A stretch of 64,000 bases of DNA from JBAOHV01 sp963714875 (GTDB lineage: Bacteria; Actinomycetota; Acidimicrobiia; Acidimicrobiales; Microtrichaceae). The stretch is from the NCBI GenBank assembly GCA_963714875.1, contig CAVQQI010000011.1:992001-1056000 (forward strand), read 5' to 3'. The notes under the pieces were generated by a model, which did not search any database, had not been told where the DNA came from, and saw only the letters and a list, made by a program, of their open reading frames with translations. Below, piece after piece: positions 54,438 to 63,999 of the stretch. The translations under genes were made by a program, and so were the position numbers. Each line of letters starts with the position of its first letter. Position 1 is the stretch's first letter.

Positions 54438-55955
54438 TCACCGTGTGACGCCCGGAGCCCGGTCGTCGCGCATCCGCAGCGCGATCAGCAGCCCGACGAC
54501 CGACACCCCGGCACCCACTCCGTAGGCGATCCGGTACGAGCCGGCGAGGCTCGTACCGACCTGGGTCGCGACCTGCACCGTCTCGAGCAGGTTGATGCCC
54601 ACCGTCGTCCCGATCTGCGCGAGCAGTTGCTGGGTCGCTCCGGCGACGCCCAGGTCGACGTCCTCGACCGAGTTCGCGACCGACGCGGACACGCGGGGCA
54701 GCGAGGCGCCGACGCCGATGCCCGACAGGGTCAGCGCGGTGACGACCAGCCAGGTCGTCGGATCGGGGGCGATGACAGCGAAGAGCGCCATGGAGATCGC
54801 GAGCGCCGCCATGCCGGTGGCGATCACCCCCCGGGACGAGACGCGTGCGGCCAGCAGTCCTGCCAGAGGTCCAGCGAGCGCGAAGGTGAGCGGCCGCGGG
54901 ATCATCATCAGCGAGATCGCGTCCGCGCCCAGACCGCGCACCTCGGCGAGCAGCTTGGGCGTCAGCGTGAATCCACCCATGTAGCCGAACTGCATGAAGA
55001 ACGACACGAACACCGGGATCGCGAACCCGCTGCGACGGAACCACTGCAGCGGGATGAGGGGGTGCTCCTGACGTCGCTCCACGACGATGAACCACCACAA
55101 CGACGCGCCGGTCAGCACGAACGAACCGAGCACCCAGGGCGACGTGAACCCCCAGGCAGCGCCCCGGTCGATGCCGAAGAGCAGCCATCCCAACACCACG
55201 AACAGCACGGCCTGACCGCGGACGTCGAAGTAGACGCCGGTACGACGCGGCGTCTCCGAGACCAGCACCCACGCCAGGAGCGCCGAGAACGCGAGCAGCG
55301 GTGCCTGCGCCCAGAAGATCATCCGCCAGCCGACCTGCTCCACCAACGGTCCGCCGACCACCAACCCGAGCACCGGTCCGCCGGCGACCACCAGGGACCA
55401 GTAGCCCAGCGCCTTGGAACGATCCTCGCGGGCGAACAGGCCGTTGATGATCGCGAGCGAGCTCGGCCCCGTCGCCGCCCCGGCGGTGGCTGCGAGGACC
55501 CGGAACGCGATGAGCGACGGGCCCGACCACGCCAACGCCGAACACACCACGAACACCGTCGACACGCTCATGCCGACCAGGAAGACCTTGCGATGCCCGT
55601 GCAGGTCGCCGAGCTTGCCCGCCGTCGTCCCGGTCAGCGCCAGGGCGATCGTCGGCCCCGAGATCAGCCAGACGAGGCTCTCGACCGATGCACCCAGGTC
55701 GTCGGCGATCTGCGGACGGCTGACCGCGAGGATCGTGATGGTGCTGGCGACCCAGAACGTGCCGAACAACACCGTGGCGGTGACGATCCATGCGTAGCGC
55801 TGGCTCCGTCGGGCACGGACACTGGCCCGGCGTTGCAGCAGCAGGGGCCATGGGACGACCGACTCCTCGTCGACTCCCGGTGCATCGAGGGTGAACGCCG
55901 AGATCGGATCCGGTCGATCGTCGGGTTGATCCTCCGGCGGTCGTCGGGCTGGCAT
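54438..55955 (-). CDS. MFS exporter, EmrB/QacA (DHA2) type
   Basis: A 505-residue membrane protein with 14 likely transmembrane segments. Conserved MFS stretches include TVLFGTFWVASTITILAVSRPQIADDLG near residue 65, TAGKLGDLHGHRKVFLVG near 115 (motif A-like) and VVAGGPVLGLVVGGPLVEQVGWR near 190 (the motif C region of drug/H+ antiporters). The cytosolic start is Pro/Asp-rich. It expels drugs or other small molecules using the proton gradient; the substrate is unknown. ATG 55955 follows a 207-bp gap that contains a long inverted repeat. Confidence 0.9.
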   Translation of the reverse strand: MPARRPPEDQPDDRPDPISAFTLDAPGVDEESVVPWPLLLQRRASVRARRSQRYAWIVTATVLFGTFWVASTITILAVSRPQIADDLGASVESLVWLISGPTIALALTGTTAGKLGDLHGHRKVFLVGMSVSTVFVVCSALAWSGPSLIAFRVLAATAGAATGPSSLAIINGLFAREDRSKALGYWSLVVAGGPVLGLVVGGPLVEQVGWRMIFWAQAPLLAFSALLAWVLVSETPRRTGVYFDVRGQAVLFVVLGWLLFGIDRGAAWGFTSPWVLGSFVLTGASLWWFIVVERRQEHPLIPLQWFRRSGFAIPVFVSFFMQFGYMGGFTLTPKLLAEVRGLGADAISLMMIPRPLTFALAGPLAGLLAARVSSRGVIATGMAALAISMALFAVIAPDPTTWLVVTALTLSGIGVGASLPRVSASVANSVEDVDLGVAGATQQLLAQIGTTVGINLLETVQVATQVGTSLAGSYRIAYGVGAGVSVVGLLIALRMRDDRAPGVTR

Positions 55956-55997
55956 GGGGAGCAGAGGCTACCGGTGCCGCACGCGACGAACCGCCGC

Positions 55998-56066
55998 TCC
56001 CGTTGGGGTGGCCGCCTCATCGCGGCGGCTGGGGAACACCACGTCCAGCTGACCACCCCAACGGGA
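55998..56066. repeat. 14-bp inverted repeat upstream of the MFS gene
   Basis: TCCCGTTGGGGTGG (55998-56011) and CCACCCCAACGGGA (56053-56066) are perfect reverse complements, 41 bp apart, in the 207-bp gap between the PASTA kinase and the MFS gene (both minus strand). GCCGC-N6-GCGGC lies inside. It could be an operator for the exporter or a long hairpin. A further GC-rich hairpin lies at about 56131-56152. No regulator gene is adjacent. Confidence 0.5.
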
Positions 56067-56162
56067 ACGACGGTCCCCGTTCGACATCAACGTAGAACCC
56101 GGCGCGCTCCGAGTGGTGGATCATCGCGCGCCTCGCGGTCGCGCGCTGCGTGAGACCCTGGG

Positions 56163-58337
56163 TCAGCTGCGGGTGAAGATGCGCACCGACGTCCCGCGCC
56201 GGTGCAGTTCGCCGGCCGGTGGATCGGTCGCGAGCACCATGCCGGACGGCGACCCCTCGATGCCCGACACGACGAAACCGGCATCCTCGAGCATCGCGGT
56301 GGCGACCGCACCCGAGTTGAACCGGACGTCGGGTACCGCGATCGGTGGCGGCCCGGAGGAGACCTCGAGCACCACCTGGCTGCCACGGGCGAGTTCGGTC
56401 CCCGGCGGCTCGCTCACCGAGATGACGAAGCCCTCGGGCACGTCCTCGCTGGGCGAGTTGCTCCGTGCGACCTCGAGCTGCAGCGCTGCGAGCGCTGCCT
56501 CGGCGTCGTCGGCACGGGCACCCTGAAGGCCGTCGGGCACTGCACGCGGCGCAGGGCCGTCGGAGAGCACCAGGTCGATCGTGGTGCCCTTCGGCAGTTG
56601 GCCATCCGGCTCCGCTGGTGGCGCATCCGGGGCGGGCGTCGCGTTGATGACCGCGTCGACGGGCACCTCCTCGTCGAACCCCCGGGTCACCGCACCGACG
56701 ACGAAACCAGCCTCGGTCAGCGCGGCACGTGCATCGGGTTCGGACATGGTGGCGACAGCCGGCACTGCCGCGAGCGTCGGACCCAACGACACGGTCAGGC
56801 GCACGACCTCACCCTCGGCGAGGGACACCCCCACCCCGGGATCCTGGTCGAGCACCTCTCCGGCGACGGTGCCGTCGCGGCGATCCAGCGCTGCACCGTC
56901 GACGCTCCACCCGAGCTCCTCGGCCTGCGCGGTTGCGGCTGCGATGTCCTCACCGACGAAGTCGGGCACGTCGTTCGTGGGCACACGGATGAAGAACCAC
57001 CAGCCGGCCGCCGCCGATGCGATCAGCGCGAGGACGACCAGCACCGCGAGCGTGCGCCGGCGTCGCGGCGAACGGGTGCCCGTCGCCGCGCTGCTCGCCG
57101 ATGCAGGCGCTGCGGCGGCGATGCCCGTGGTCGGGTCGACGGGGCCGAACGAGGTGGGCCGCGAATGGCTGAGCAGTTCGTGCTCCTCCGCGACGGTGAT
57201 CGGAGTCCGCTCCGCGGCTCCGTCGGCAGTGACGTCAACTGCGAGCGGGCCGGTCACCTCGTCGAAGCTGTCGTCACCAGCAGGGCCGTCGTCGGCTGCG
57301 GGGTCGACGACGGCCGGGGTCGCCGGCTCGGCGACCTCGGGGTCAGCAGCGCCAACGGCATCAGCAGCTTCCAGCACAGCGGCATCGGAGGTGAGATCGA
57401 TCAGGCTGACCGCTCCGAGTCCGGCCACCAGCCGCATCTCGGAGGTCTGCTCGCCGTCGCCCAGCGTGGGCACGATCGGCAGCGGTTCGGGGCGGTCCAG
57501 CTCCTCGGCAGCAGCCATCAGTCCGATCTCGAACTCAGCGGCCTCGGGGCGTTCGTCGGGATCGAGCCGGCCGGCCCGCTCGAGGACCGAACGGAGTCCG
57601 CCCAGCTCCGGACCCAGCACCAGGTCGCCCTGGGTGCGCAGAGCCAACGTCGATGCGGTGGTCTCACCGGCGAACGGCACGCTGCCGGTCGCGCACTCCA
57701 CCAACACCAGCGCCAGGGAGTAGACGTCGGAGCGCCCGTCCAGGCGTCGCCCGAACGCCTGCTCGGGCGACGAGTACCGAGCGGTTCCGGCGGCGATGCC
57801 GCTGGGCTCGGTCCATGACGCCTCGGCCAGCGCTCGCGCCAGGCCGAAGTCGGCCAACCGGAGTCGACCCTCGTCGTCGAACAGCAGGTTCGCGGGCTTG
57901 ACGTCTCGGTGCACCAGACCACGTTGGTGGGCGTGCGCCAGCGCTCGTGCGGCGTCGAGGCCGACCACCAACGTCTGGGACGGGCTCAACGATGCAGAGC
58001 GGTCCAAGATGTTGCGCAGGCTGCCACCGCCCAGGTACTCGGTGACCAGATAGGGCACGACGGCGCCGTCGGAGCGGTCCTCGCCCCAGTCGAACACCGC
58101 CAGGATGTTCGGATGGCTCAGCGCGCCGGCAGCTCTGGCCTCGGCACGGAAGCGGCGGAGGAACGCCTCGTCCTCGGCGAGGGCCTCGTGGAGCAGCTTG
58201 ACCGCCACCCGGCGCCGCAGCTGGGTGTCGACCGCGAGGTACACACGCGACGAGGTCCCCACTCCGACCGGCGCGACCAGACGGTACCGACCGCCCAGGA
58301 TGCGGCCGGTCTCAGCGGCGAGAGGAGAGGACATCAC
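56163..58337 (-). CDS. PASTA-domain Ser/Thr protein kinase
   Basis: A 724-residue membrane kinase of the PknB type. The cytosolic kinase domain has the lysine in RRVAVKLLHE near residue 45, the catalytic loop HRDVKPANLLF near 145 and DFGLARAL near 165. After an acidic linker rich in Ala, Asp and Val, the membrane segment is LAVLVVLALIASAAAGWWFF near 450. Four PASTA repeats follow outside (NDVPDFVGEDIAAATAQAEELG is the first), which bind peptidoglycan fragments. GTG 58337 directly precedes ATG 58334; TACCAT lies 7 nt before the GTG. Confidence 0.93.
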   Translation of the reverse strand: MMSSPLAAETGRILGGRYRLVAPVGVGTSSRVYLAVDTQLRRRVAVKLLHEALAEDEAFLRRFRAEARAAGALSHPNILAVFDWGEDRSDGAVVPYLVTEYLGGGSLRNILDRSASLSPSQTLVVGLDAARALAHAHQRGLVHRDVKPANLLFDDEGRLRLADFGLARALAEASWTEPSGIAAGTARYSSPEQAFGRRLDGRSDVYSLALVLVECATGSVPFAGETTASTLALRTQGDLVLGPELGGLRSVLERAGRLDPDERPEAAEFEIGLMAAAEELDRPEPLPIVPTLGDGEQTSEMRLVAGLGAVSLIDLTSDAAVLEAADAVGAADPEVAEPATPAVVDPAADDGPAGDDSFDEVTGPLAVDVTADGAAERTPITVAEEHELLSHSRPTSFGPVDPTTGIAAAAPASASSAATGTRSPRRRRTLAVLVVLALIASAAAGWWFFIRVPTNDVPDFVGEDIAAATAQAEELGWSVDGAALDRRDGTVAGEVLDQDPGVGVSLAEGEVVRLTVSLGPTLAAVPAVATMSEPDARAALTEAGFVVGAVTRGFDEEVPVDAVINATPAPDAPPAEPDGQLPKGTTIDLVLSDGPAPRAVPDGLQGARADDAEAALAALQLEVARSNSPSEDVPEGFVISVSEPPGTELARGSQVVLEVSSGPPPIAVPDVRFNSGAVATAMLEDAGFVVSGIEGSPSGMVLATDPPAGELHRRGTSVRIFTRS

Positions 58338-58344
58338 AGCGACG

Positions 58345-58350
58345 ATGGTA
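58345..58350 (-). promoter_or_regulatory. Putative leaderless -10 box of the kinase gene
   Basis: TACCAT on the minus strand, 7 nt before GTG 58337. This spacing favours the GTG over the ATG three bases later. Confidence 0.45.
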
Positions 58351-58394
58351 CCGCCGGCTACCCCGCGCACCGGGGACGGGCTAGACCACACCAC

Positions 58395-58850
58395 GTGACC
58401 GAGCCGATCAAGGACCGCACCCTCCCCCAGCTGGGCGACGTTCCCCGCCGCATCATCATCACCGTGCTGATCGTCGGCGCCCTGGCGGGCATCTTCTTCA
58501 CCGGACGCATGGCGATCACCGGCGACGACCAGACCTCGGACGCGCTACCCGACTCGGTCGACCGGCTGATCCCCGCCTCGGGTTCCGAGGTCCTTCGCCA
58601 GGCACAGGTCGGCATCGACGTGGCCGACGGCTTCGACGCCTATCTGCAGGTCAACGGCGTGGAGATCCGCTCGGCGGAGGACGGGCTGATCAAGGACCTG
58701 GGCACCGGTCTCATCCTCTTCCAGCCAGGACCCGGACGGCCGGTCGAGTCGCTCAACACCAACCAGAACTGCGTCATCGCCTTCGTCTTCGACCCGATCG
58801 AGGGCCCATCGGCCGCCCAACCCGTCAGCTGGTGCTTCGAGGCGACCTAG
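58395..58850 (+). CDS. Single-pass membrane protein, unknown
   Basis: A 151-residue protein. A short basic cytosolic start (VTEPIKDRTLPQLGDVPRR) leads to one membrane helix (IIITVLIVGALAGIFFTG) and an outer domain with two cysteines (NQNCVIAFVFDP and VSWCFEAT). The family is not recognised. GTG 58395 is chosen because the conserved-looking sequence starts there. It is divergent from the PASTA kinase with 57 bp between, and might be a partner of it; that is only context. Confidence 0.6.
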   Translation: MTEPIKDRTLPQLGDVPRRIIITVLIVGALAGIFFTGRMAITGDDQTSDALPDSVDRLIPASGSEVLRQAQVGIDVADGFDAYLQVNGVEIRSAEDGLIKDLGTGLILFQPGPGRPVESLNTNQNCVIAFVFDPIEGPSAAQPVSWCFEAT

Positions 58851-58975
58851 CCCAGCTCTGGGCGGCACACGCGACCACATGACGTCGTCCTGCCACCCGG
58901 ACCGGATGGCTGGATGTGGATCCCGCGTCTGCACGGGAGCCAGACCATCGACCGCGTTCGCGACCGTGCACCGGA

Positions 58976-59611
58976 TCACAGCAGGGCCTGCAGCGCGGCG
59001 ATGGCCGCCGGCTCGTCGCTCGGGTGTGGACCGATCAGGATCGCCTGCAGCCCGGCGCGGCGGGCGCCCTCGACGTTGCCGGGGGCGTCGTCGATGAACG
59101 CCGTCGTCGCGACGTCCGCCCCCAACCGCTCGAGCGCAAGGCGGTAGATGCGCTCGTCGGGTTTGCGCATGCCGACCTGCGAGGAGTCCACGACGTCGTC
59201 GAAGAGCTCGTCGAGGGGCAGCAACGGTCGCCAGAACGCTGCGAACTCAGCGGCGTTGTTCGTGAGCAGCCCGGTGCAGATGCCCCGATCGCGCAGCGAC
59301 CTGCAGAACTCGACCATCGCAGTGCGCAGCCCCCCGCCGCCGAGTGCCATCAACAGCGCGACGGGGTCCAGCTCCGGGAGCCCCGCCGCGACCGACGCCG
59401 CCATGATGTCGGCCCGGGCGTCGTCGAGTGAGATCTCGCCACGTTCGAGCCGGTGCCAGGCGTGATCGGTGTCGTGTTCGTAGGAACCGAACACCGCGTC
59501 GACCATGACGTCGGGTTCGACGCCCATGTCAGCCGCTGCGCTCTGCACGGCGGTGAAGGGCGAGTCGACGAAGACCCCACCGAAGTCGAAGATGACCGCT
59601 CGGACCGCCAT
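58976..59611 (-). CDS. HAD-family hydrolase
   Basis: A 211-residue phosphatase-like protein. Motif I is VIFDFGGVFVDSP (nucleophile Asp, with Gly-Gly in place of Asp-Gly as in the YihX-like group), motif II TGLLTNN near residue 118, motif III K of MRKPDERIY near 150, and motif IV FIDDAPGNVEGA near 175. Substrate is probably a small phosphate ester. ATG 59611 overlaps the ligA stop by one base, so it is likely expressed with ligA. Confidence 0.88.
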   Translation of the reverse strand: MAVRAVIFDFGGVFVDSPFTAVQSAAADMGVEPDVMVDAVFGSYEHDTDHAWHRLERGEISLDDARADIMAASVAAGLPELDPVALLMALGGGGLRTAMVEFCRSLRDRGICTGLLTNNAAEFAAFWRPLLPLDELFDDVVDSSQVGMRKPDERIYRLALERLGADVATTAFIDDAPGNVEGARRAGLQAILIGPHPSDEPAAIAALQALL

Positions 59612-61722
59612 CAGGTCGCCATCTCTCCGGCGAGCTCACCGGTCGCCAACAGGTGCTCGAACGACTCGGCGGGGATCGTCGGGATACCCAGCTCGGCGGC
59701 CTTGGCCAGCTTCGATGCGCCCGCGCCCTCACCGACGACGAGCGCATGGGTGCGCTTGGAGACGCTGCCCGGTGACTTGCCCCCGCGTGCGGTGATGGCC
59801 TCGGCGGCCTCGTCGCGGCTGTAGCCGGGCACCGACCCGGTCACGACCACCGCACGCCCGGTCAGCGTCTGGGGCAGCACGGAGCGCTCTGGGCCGACGG
59901 TGTTGACCCCAGCTGCGACCAGTCGGGCGACGAGGTCCCGGTTGGCCGGTTCGGCGAACCACTCGTGCACCGAGCGGGCGATCACCGGGCCGATGCCCTC
60001 GACCGCGGCGAGATCGTCCAGCGAAGCACCCATGATGGCGTCCAGGCTGCCCAGCGAGCGGGCCAGCACGTCGGCTCCTGCAGCACCCAGGTGCACGATG
60101 TTCAGGCCGAACAGCAGATTGGCGAGCGGGCGGTGCGTGGAGGCGTCGATGGCGTTGCGCAGATTGGCGATCGAGGCCTCCTTGTAGCCGGGAAGCTCGG
60201 CGATCGCCTCGAAGTCGAGCTGGTAGATGTCGGCGGGGTCGGTCAGCAGACCGAGCTCCAGGAAGGTCGCGATCTGCTGCTCGCCCAGACCGTCGATGTC
60301 CATGGCGCCGCGCGACGCGAAGTGCGACAGCGCCGCCCACCGCTTCTGGGGGCACTCGGGGTTGCGGCACAGGTGCTGCGCCTCGCCGTCGGGCCGCACG
60401 AGCGGCTGCCCGCAGGAGGGGCACGCCGTGGGGAAGTGCCACTCGGGCAACCCTTCGGGACGCATCTCGAGCACCGGTCCGACGACCTCGGGGATGACAT
60501 CGCCGGCCTTGCGCACGATGACGGTGTCGCCGGGGCGCACGTCCTTGTGGCGCACCTGGTCCTCGTTGTGCAACGTCGAGAGGCCGACGGTGGAGCCGCC
60601 GACGAAGACGGGCTCGAGCACGGCGAACGGAGTGGCCTTGCCCGTGCGCCCGATGGAGACCTGGATGTCGCGCAGCACCGTGGTGCGCTCCTCGGGGGGC
60701 AGCTTGAACGCGACCGCCCAGCGGGGGGCCTTGGAGGTGAATCCCAACGCCTGCTGCACCGCCAGGTCGTCGACCTTCACCACGACACCGTCGATGTCGT
60801 AGGGCAGCTCGTGGCGGTGGTCGACCCAGTGGCGACAGAACTCGTAGACGGCGTCCAGGTCGTCGACGGTGCGCGTCAGCGGGTTGACCGGCACGCCGAG
60901 CGAACCCAGCCACTCGAGCGCGGCCGAGTGGCTGGTCGGCGCCGCTGCCCCGACGATCTCGCCCAGCTGGTAGCACCACCAGGCGAGTCCGCGGGCGGCG
61001 GTGATCTCGGGGTCCTTCTGGCGCAACGACCCTGCGCCGGCGTTGCGGGGGTTGACCGGAACCGGCTTCGGTCGACGACCGGCGTCGACCAGCGCGGCGT
61101 TCTCGGCCTCGGTCCGGCGCTGCAACTCCTCGAACGCGTCGCGTGGCAGGTAGATCTCGCCCCGGGCCTCGAGCACCTCGGGGGCGCCGGCGCCCAGCTC
61201 TGCGGGGACACCGGCGATCCGGGCGACGTTGGCCGTGACGTCCTCTCCGGTTCGACCGTCGCCACGGGTGGCCGCCTGCACGAAACGACCGCCCTCGTAG
61301 CGGATCGACACCGCGAGCCCGTCGATCTTCAGCTCGCACACGTAGCGGACCGGGCCCTCCAGGCCCACGTCCGCCAGACGCTTGGCGGTGCGTGCACCCC
61401 ACTCCTGCAGCTCGGCCAGATCCATCGCGTTGTCCAGGCTCATCATGCGCTGGCGGTGCTGGACCGGTGAGAACTGCGACGAGGCGACCCCGCGCACGCT
61501 CTGGGTCGGGCTGTCGGGCGTGATCAGGTCCGGATGGTCGGCCTCGACCGCACGCAGATCGCGCAGGAGCGCGTCGTAGTCGGCATCCGGGATGGTGGGT
61601 GCGTCGTGTTCGTAGTAGGCGCGGTCGTGGGCCCGGATCTGTCCGCGCAGCCACTCGACCCTTCCGGCAGGATCGAGCTCGGCGTCCGGACCTGCCGAAC
61701 TGATGGGGCTGGAAGCACTCAC
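59611..61722 (-). CDS. ligA: LigA: NAD-dependent DNA ligase
   Basis: A 703-residue replicative ligase that seals nicks using NAD+. The adenylation lysine is K132 in CELKIDGLAVSIRYEGG. The start has the Ia region YYEHDAPTIPDADYDALL. The OB-fold region has GRTGKATPFAVLEPV, the zinc finger is CPSCGQPL with CRNPECP, helix-hairpin-helix repeats follow from about 490, and a BRCT domain closes it. GTG 61722 lies 6 nt behind TAGGGT. It is next to a MetE-like gene and 9.5 kb from gatCAB, as in mycobacteria. Confidence 0.97.
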   Translation of the reverse strand: MSASSPISSAGPDAELDPAGRVEWLRGQIRAHDRAYYEHDAPTIPDADYDALLRDLRAVEADHPDLITPDSPTQSVRGVASSQFSPVQHRQRMMSLDNAMDLAELQEWGARTAKRLADVGLEGPVRYVCELKIDGLAVSIRYEGGRFVQAATRGDGRTGEDVTANVARIAGVPAELGAGAPEVLEARGEIYLPRDAFEELQRRTEAENAALVDAGRRPKPVPVNPRNAGAGSLRQKDPEITAARGLAWWCYQLGEIVGAAAPTSHSAALEWLGSLGVPVNPLTRTVDDLDAVYEFCRHWVDHRHELPYDIDGVVVKVDDLAVQQALGFTSKAPRWAVAFKLPPEERTTVLRDIQVSIGRTGKATPFAVLEPVFVGGSTVGLSTLHNEDQVRHKDVRPGDTVIVRKAGDVIPEVVGPVLEMRPEGLPEWHFPTACPSCGQPLVRPDGEAQHLCRNPECPQKRWAALSHFASRGAMDIDGLGEQQIATFLELGLLTDPADIYQLDFEAIAELPGYKEASIANLRNAIDASTHRPLANLLFGLNIVHLGAAGADVLARSLGSLDAIMGASLDDLAAVEGIGPVIARSVHEWFAEPANRDLVARLVAAGVNTVGPERSVLPQTLTGRAVVVTGSVPGYSRDEAAEAITARGGKSPGSVSKRTHALVVGEGAGASKLAKAAELGIPTIPAESFEHLLATGELAGEMAT

Positions 61723-61728
61723 GGCGTC

Positions 61729-61734
61729 ACCCTA
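61729..61734 (-). promoter_or_regulatory. Putative leaderless -10 box of ligA
   Basis: TAGGGT on the minus strand, 6 nt (GACGCC) before GTG 61722. Confidence 0.5.
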
Positions 61735-61769
61735 CCGAGACGGTCCGACACCGGAACCGGCCCGGCAGC

Positions 61770-62806
61770 TCAGGCGCCGAGGGTGAGCCGGGCGCCGACG
61801 GCCTGGCGTCGCACCCGCGTGGCGAGCGAGTCCACCAGGTCGAGGACCCGCTCGGCCTGCGTCAACCCGAAGTGCCCGAGCCCATCGACAGGCCCGATCA
61901 TCGACCGGCTGCGGAGCACCAACGGGTCGACCCCCTCTCCCACGAACTCACACCAGACCGCCGACAGTCGCCGCCACAGCAGCTCCTCGCCGGTGCCCAA
62001 GGGCTGGTCCACCGGCACCGCACCCCACACCACACGGCCACCGCGGTCGAGAAATCCCGACAGCTCACCGGCCCAACCCACGAGCCCCGGGTCGGCGGGC
62101 GCCGACACGACCGAGATGCCCGACGCGATGATCGTCTCCCAGTCGGTCTGGCCGGGCACGTGCACGCCGATCATGAGCTCGCCGGCGTCCGGGTGGCGGT
62201 CGAGCGCATCGACGAACGGCGTCAGCAGCCCCAGCACCTGGTCGGGCGCCAGGGGGAACGTCGGGTGCACCGCGCCGATCAGTCCAGGCTCGGACGCGCA
62301 GACGAACGCCACACCCTCGCTCATCGTCGACCGCACGGCGTCGAGCACCGCAGCTGCTCGACGGCTGACGATGGCCCTGGCCATCGCGATCGCCCGGTCG
62401 GTCGGGACGCCAGCGGAGCGGAGCCCGAGCGCGAGCGTCACGGGGCCCAGCACGTTGACCCGCACACCCACCGCCGGCGACACCGACAGATGGTCGACGA
62501 ACTCCTGGAACACCGCCCACGGTCCGCCGCGGCACTCGACCCCGGCCGAGCCGCATCAACAGCAGCCGCATCGTCGCGACACAGCTCGGCATCGACCACC
62601 AGGAGCCCCGGCGGCGCCACGTCGACCCCGCGCACACCGGCCACGGCCTGGGCCAGCAGCGACCCCTGGGTCGTCGCCAGGGTCGGCGACGACGGGAACT
62701 CCGGCTGGGCCCGCAGCGCCATGCGGACCGCATCGGCGGGGTCGCTGCAGGGCAGCGGGCCGACCGAGGTCGCCACACCGAACGGCACATCCTTGATCCC
62801 ACCCAT
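61770..62806 (-). CDS. MetE-like protein (cobalamin-independent methionine synthase fold; frameshifted)
   Basis: A 345-residue protein resembling the C-terminal barrel of MetE and the Rv3015c-like proteins found beside ligA in mycobacteria. The start has FGVATSVGPLPCSDPADAVRMALRAQPEFPSSPTL, and the middle has VNVLGPVTLALGLRSAGVP and MIGVHVPGQTDWETI. The two halves are in different frames: at 62540-62543 a run of four C (G on the coding strand) seems to lack one base; restoring it gives 346 codons. The zinc ligands of true MetE are not clear, so it may have another role. Confidence 0.78.
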
Positions 62807-62853
62807 GGAGTCGTTGCTAGCGGTCTGCTCCGAAGGCGCGCAAGTCTGTAGGT

Positions 62854-63732
62854 GTGCACGCCTCCTCGATGATCTGGCTCAACCGACTCCTGTGGCTCAC
62901 GCTGCCCATCACGCTCGGCGACGTGCTCGCCGATGCGCTGGAGGACCGATCGACCGCGGTGACCGCCGTGGCGACGGTCCTGGCGTGGGGACTGTGGGCC
63001 GCCGGCCTGCTCACCAGCCTGGTCCGGGCACCGTGGGCCCTGGTGGCGCTGCGCACCATCGCCCCGCTGTCGGTCGTCGCCGGCGCCGTCGCCGCAGTCT
63101 CGACCGCACCGGGGCTGCTCGGGTGGATCGGCATCGCCACCGCAGCGGTCGCCTCGGTGGCTGCCATGTCGGCCGAGGTGGGCAACGAGTTCATCAACGG
63201 CGCGTCGTACGGCGACGAGCAGCGCTTCCCCCTGCGGCCACCGGCGGTGCTGCTGCTGGGTCCGATCGCTGCGGTGTGGGGGCTCACCGCACTCCCCCTG
63301 CCCGCTGCGGCACTGGCGCTGGCGGCGCAGCAGTGGCTGCTCGGCGCTGCACTCGGCCTCGGTGGCGCAGCAGCCGCATGGTGGGGCGTGAAGGTGCTGA
63401 CCCGACTGACCCGCCGATGGTGCGTCCTGGTCCCCGCCGGGCTCACCCTGGTCGACGACATGGCGATCGTCGACGCGACCCTGATGCGCAGCGGCGACAT
63501 CGTGTCGATCGGACCCGCCCCCGCCGACACCGATGCACTCGACCTGAGCGCAGGGGCCACCGGCCTGATCGTCCAGGTGGACCTGGGGGTCGAGATCGAC
63601 GTCACCCCCGTGGTCGCCCGCAACGCCGTTGCAGAGACGGTCACCGCAGCATCGATCCTGATCGCCCCGTCACGGCCCGGTGCGCTGATCCGTGCCGCAC
63701 ACGACCGTGGGGTGGGCGCGCAGCGGGCCTGA
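62854..63732 (+). CDS. Hydrophobic membrane protein, unknown
   Basis: A 292-residue protein. The first 190 residues form about five or six membrane helices (LLWLTLPITLGDVLADALEDR, then VATVLAWGLWAAGLLTSLVRAP and others). The last 90 form a soluble domain with FYL-like strands (WCVLVPAGLTLVDDMAIVDATLMR, then TGLIVQVDLGVEIDVTP). The family is not recognised. It lies between mnmA and the MetE-like gene, on the opposite strand to both. GTG 62854 or GTG 62852 is the start region. Confidence 0.7.
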   Translation: MHASSMIWLNRLLWLTLPITLGDVLADALEDRSTAVTAVATVLAWGLWAAGLLTSLVRAPWALVALRTIAPLSVVAGAVAAVSTAPGLLGWIGIATAAVASVAAMSAEVGNEFINGASYGDEQRFPLRPPAVLLLGPIAAVWGLTALPLPAAALALAAQQWLLGAALGLGGAAAAWWGVKVLTRLTRRWCVLVPAGLTLVDDMAIVDATLMRSGDIVSIGPAPADTDALDLSAGATGLIVQVDLGVEIDVTPVVARNAVAETVTAASILIAPSRPGALIRAAHDRGVGAQRA

Positions 63733-63744
63733 GCAGCCGGCAGC

Positions 63745-63999
63745 TCAGACGGCGATGCCGCCGGCGACCACCACGGACTCCATGCGACCGTCCGCGGTCG
63801 ACACCTGCTGGTACAGCACCACGCTCTGACCGGGAGCGACCCGGCGCTGGGGCTCGGTCCACTCCAGCACCGACCCGCTGACCGTCGCGGTGACCGTCGC
63901 ACCGGCAGGTCGACCGTGGGCCGAGCACTGGGCGGTCACCTCACCCTCGACCGGGCCGTCCGCCCACACCATGTCGCGCAGCACCAGCTGGGTGTCGAG
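63745..63999 (-). CDS. mnmA: MnmA: tRNA 2-thiouridylase, C-terminal end (partial)
   Basis: The last 84 residues of a protein that starts beyond the window. VAPGQSVVLYQ near the end is the hallmark of the C-terminal beta-barrel of MnmA, which thiolates U34 of Lys, Glu and Gln tRNAs. MVWADGPVEGEVTAQCSAHGRP matches the strands before it. The catalytic Cys and PP-loop lie outside the window. It is convergent with the membrane protein, and its place near the MetE-like gene and ligA fits the mycobacterial order. Confidence 0.85.
   Translation of the reverse strand, partial: LDTQLVLRDMVWADGPVEGEVTAQCSAHGRPAGATVTATVSGSVLEWTEPQRRVAPGQSVVLYQQVSTADGRMESVVVAGGIAV

Noticed and set aside
56202..57818. A 538-codon plus-strand frame opposite the PASTA kinase
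   Set aside because: It lies wholly inside a kinase gene with clear catalytic and PASTA motifs on the other strand, and has no recognisable sequence itself.
59965..61470. A 501-codon plus-strand frame opposite ligA
   Set aside because: LigA is complete on the minus strand with every catalytic motif, and the antisense frame shows only biased composition.
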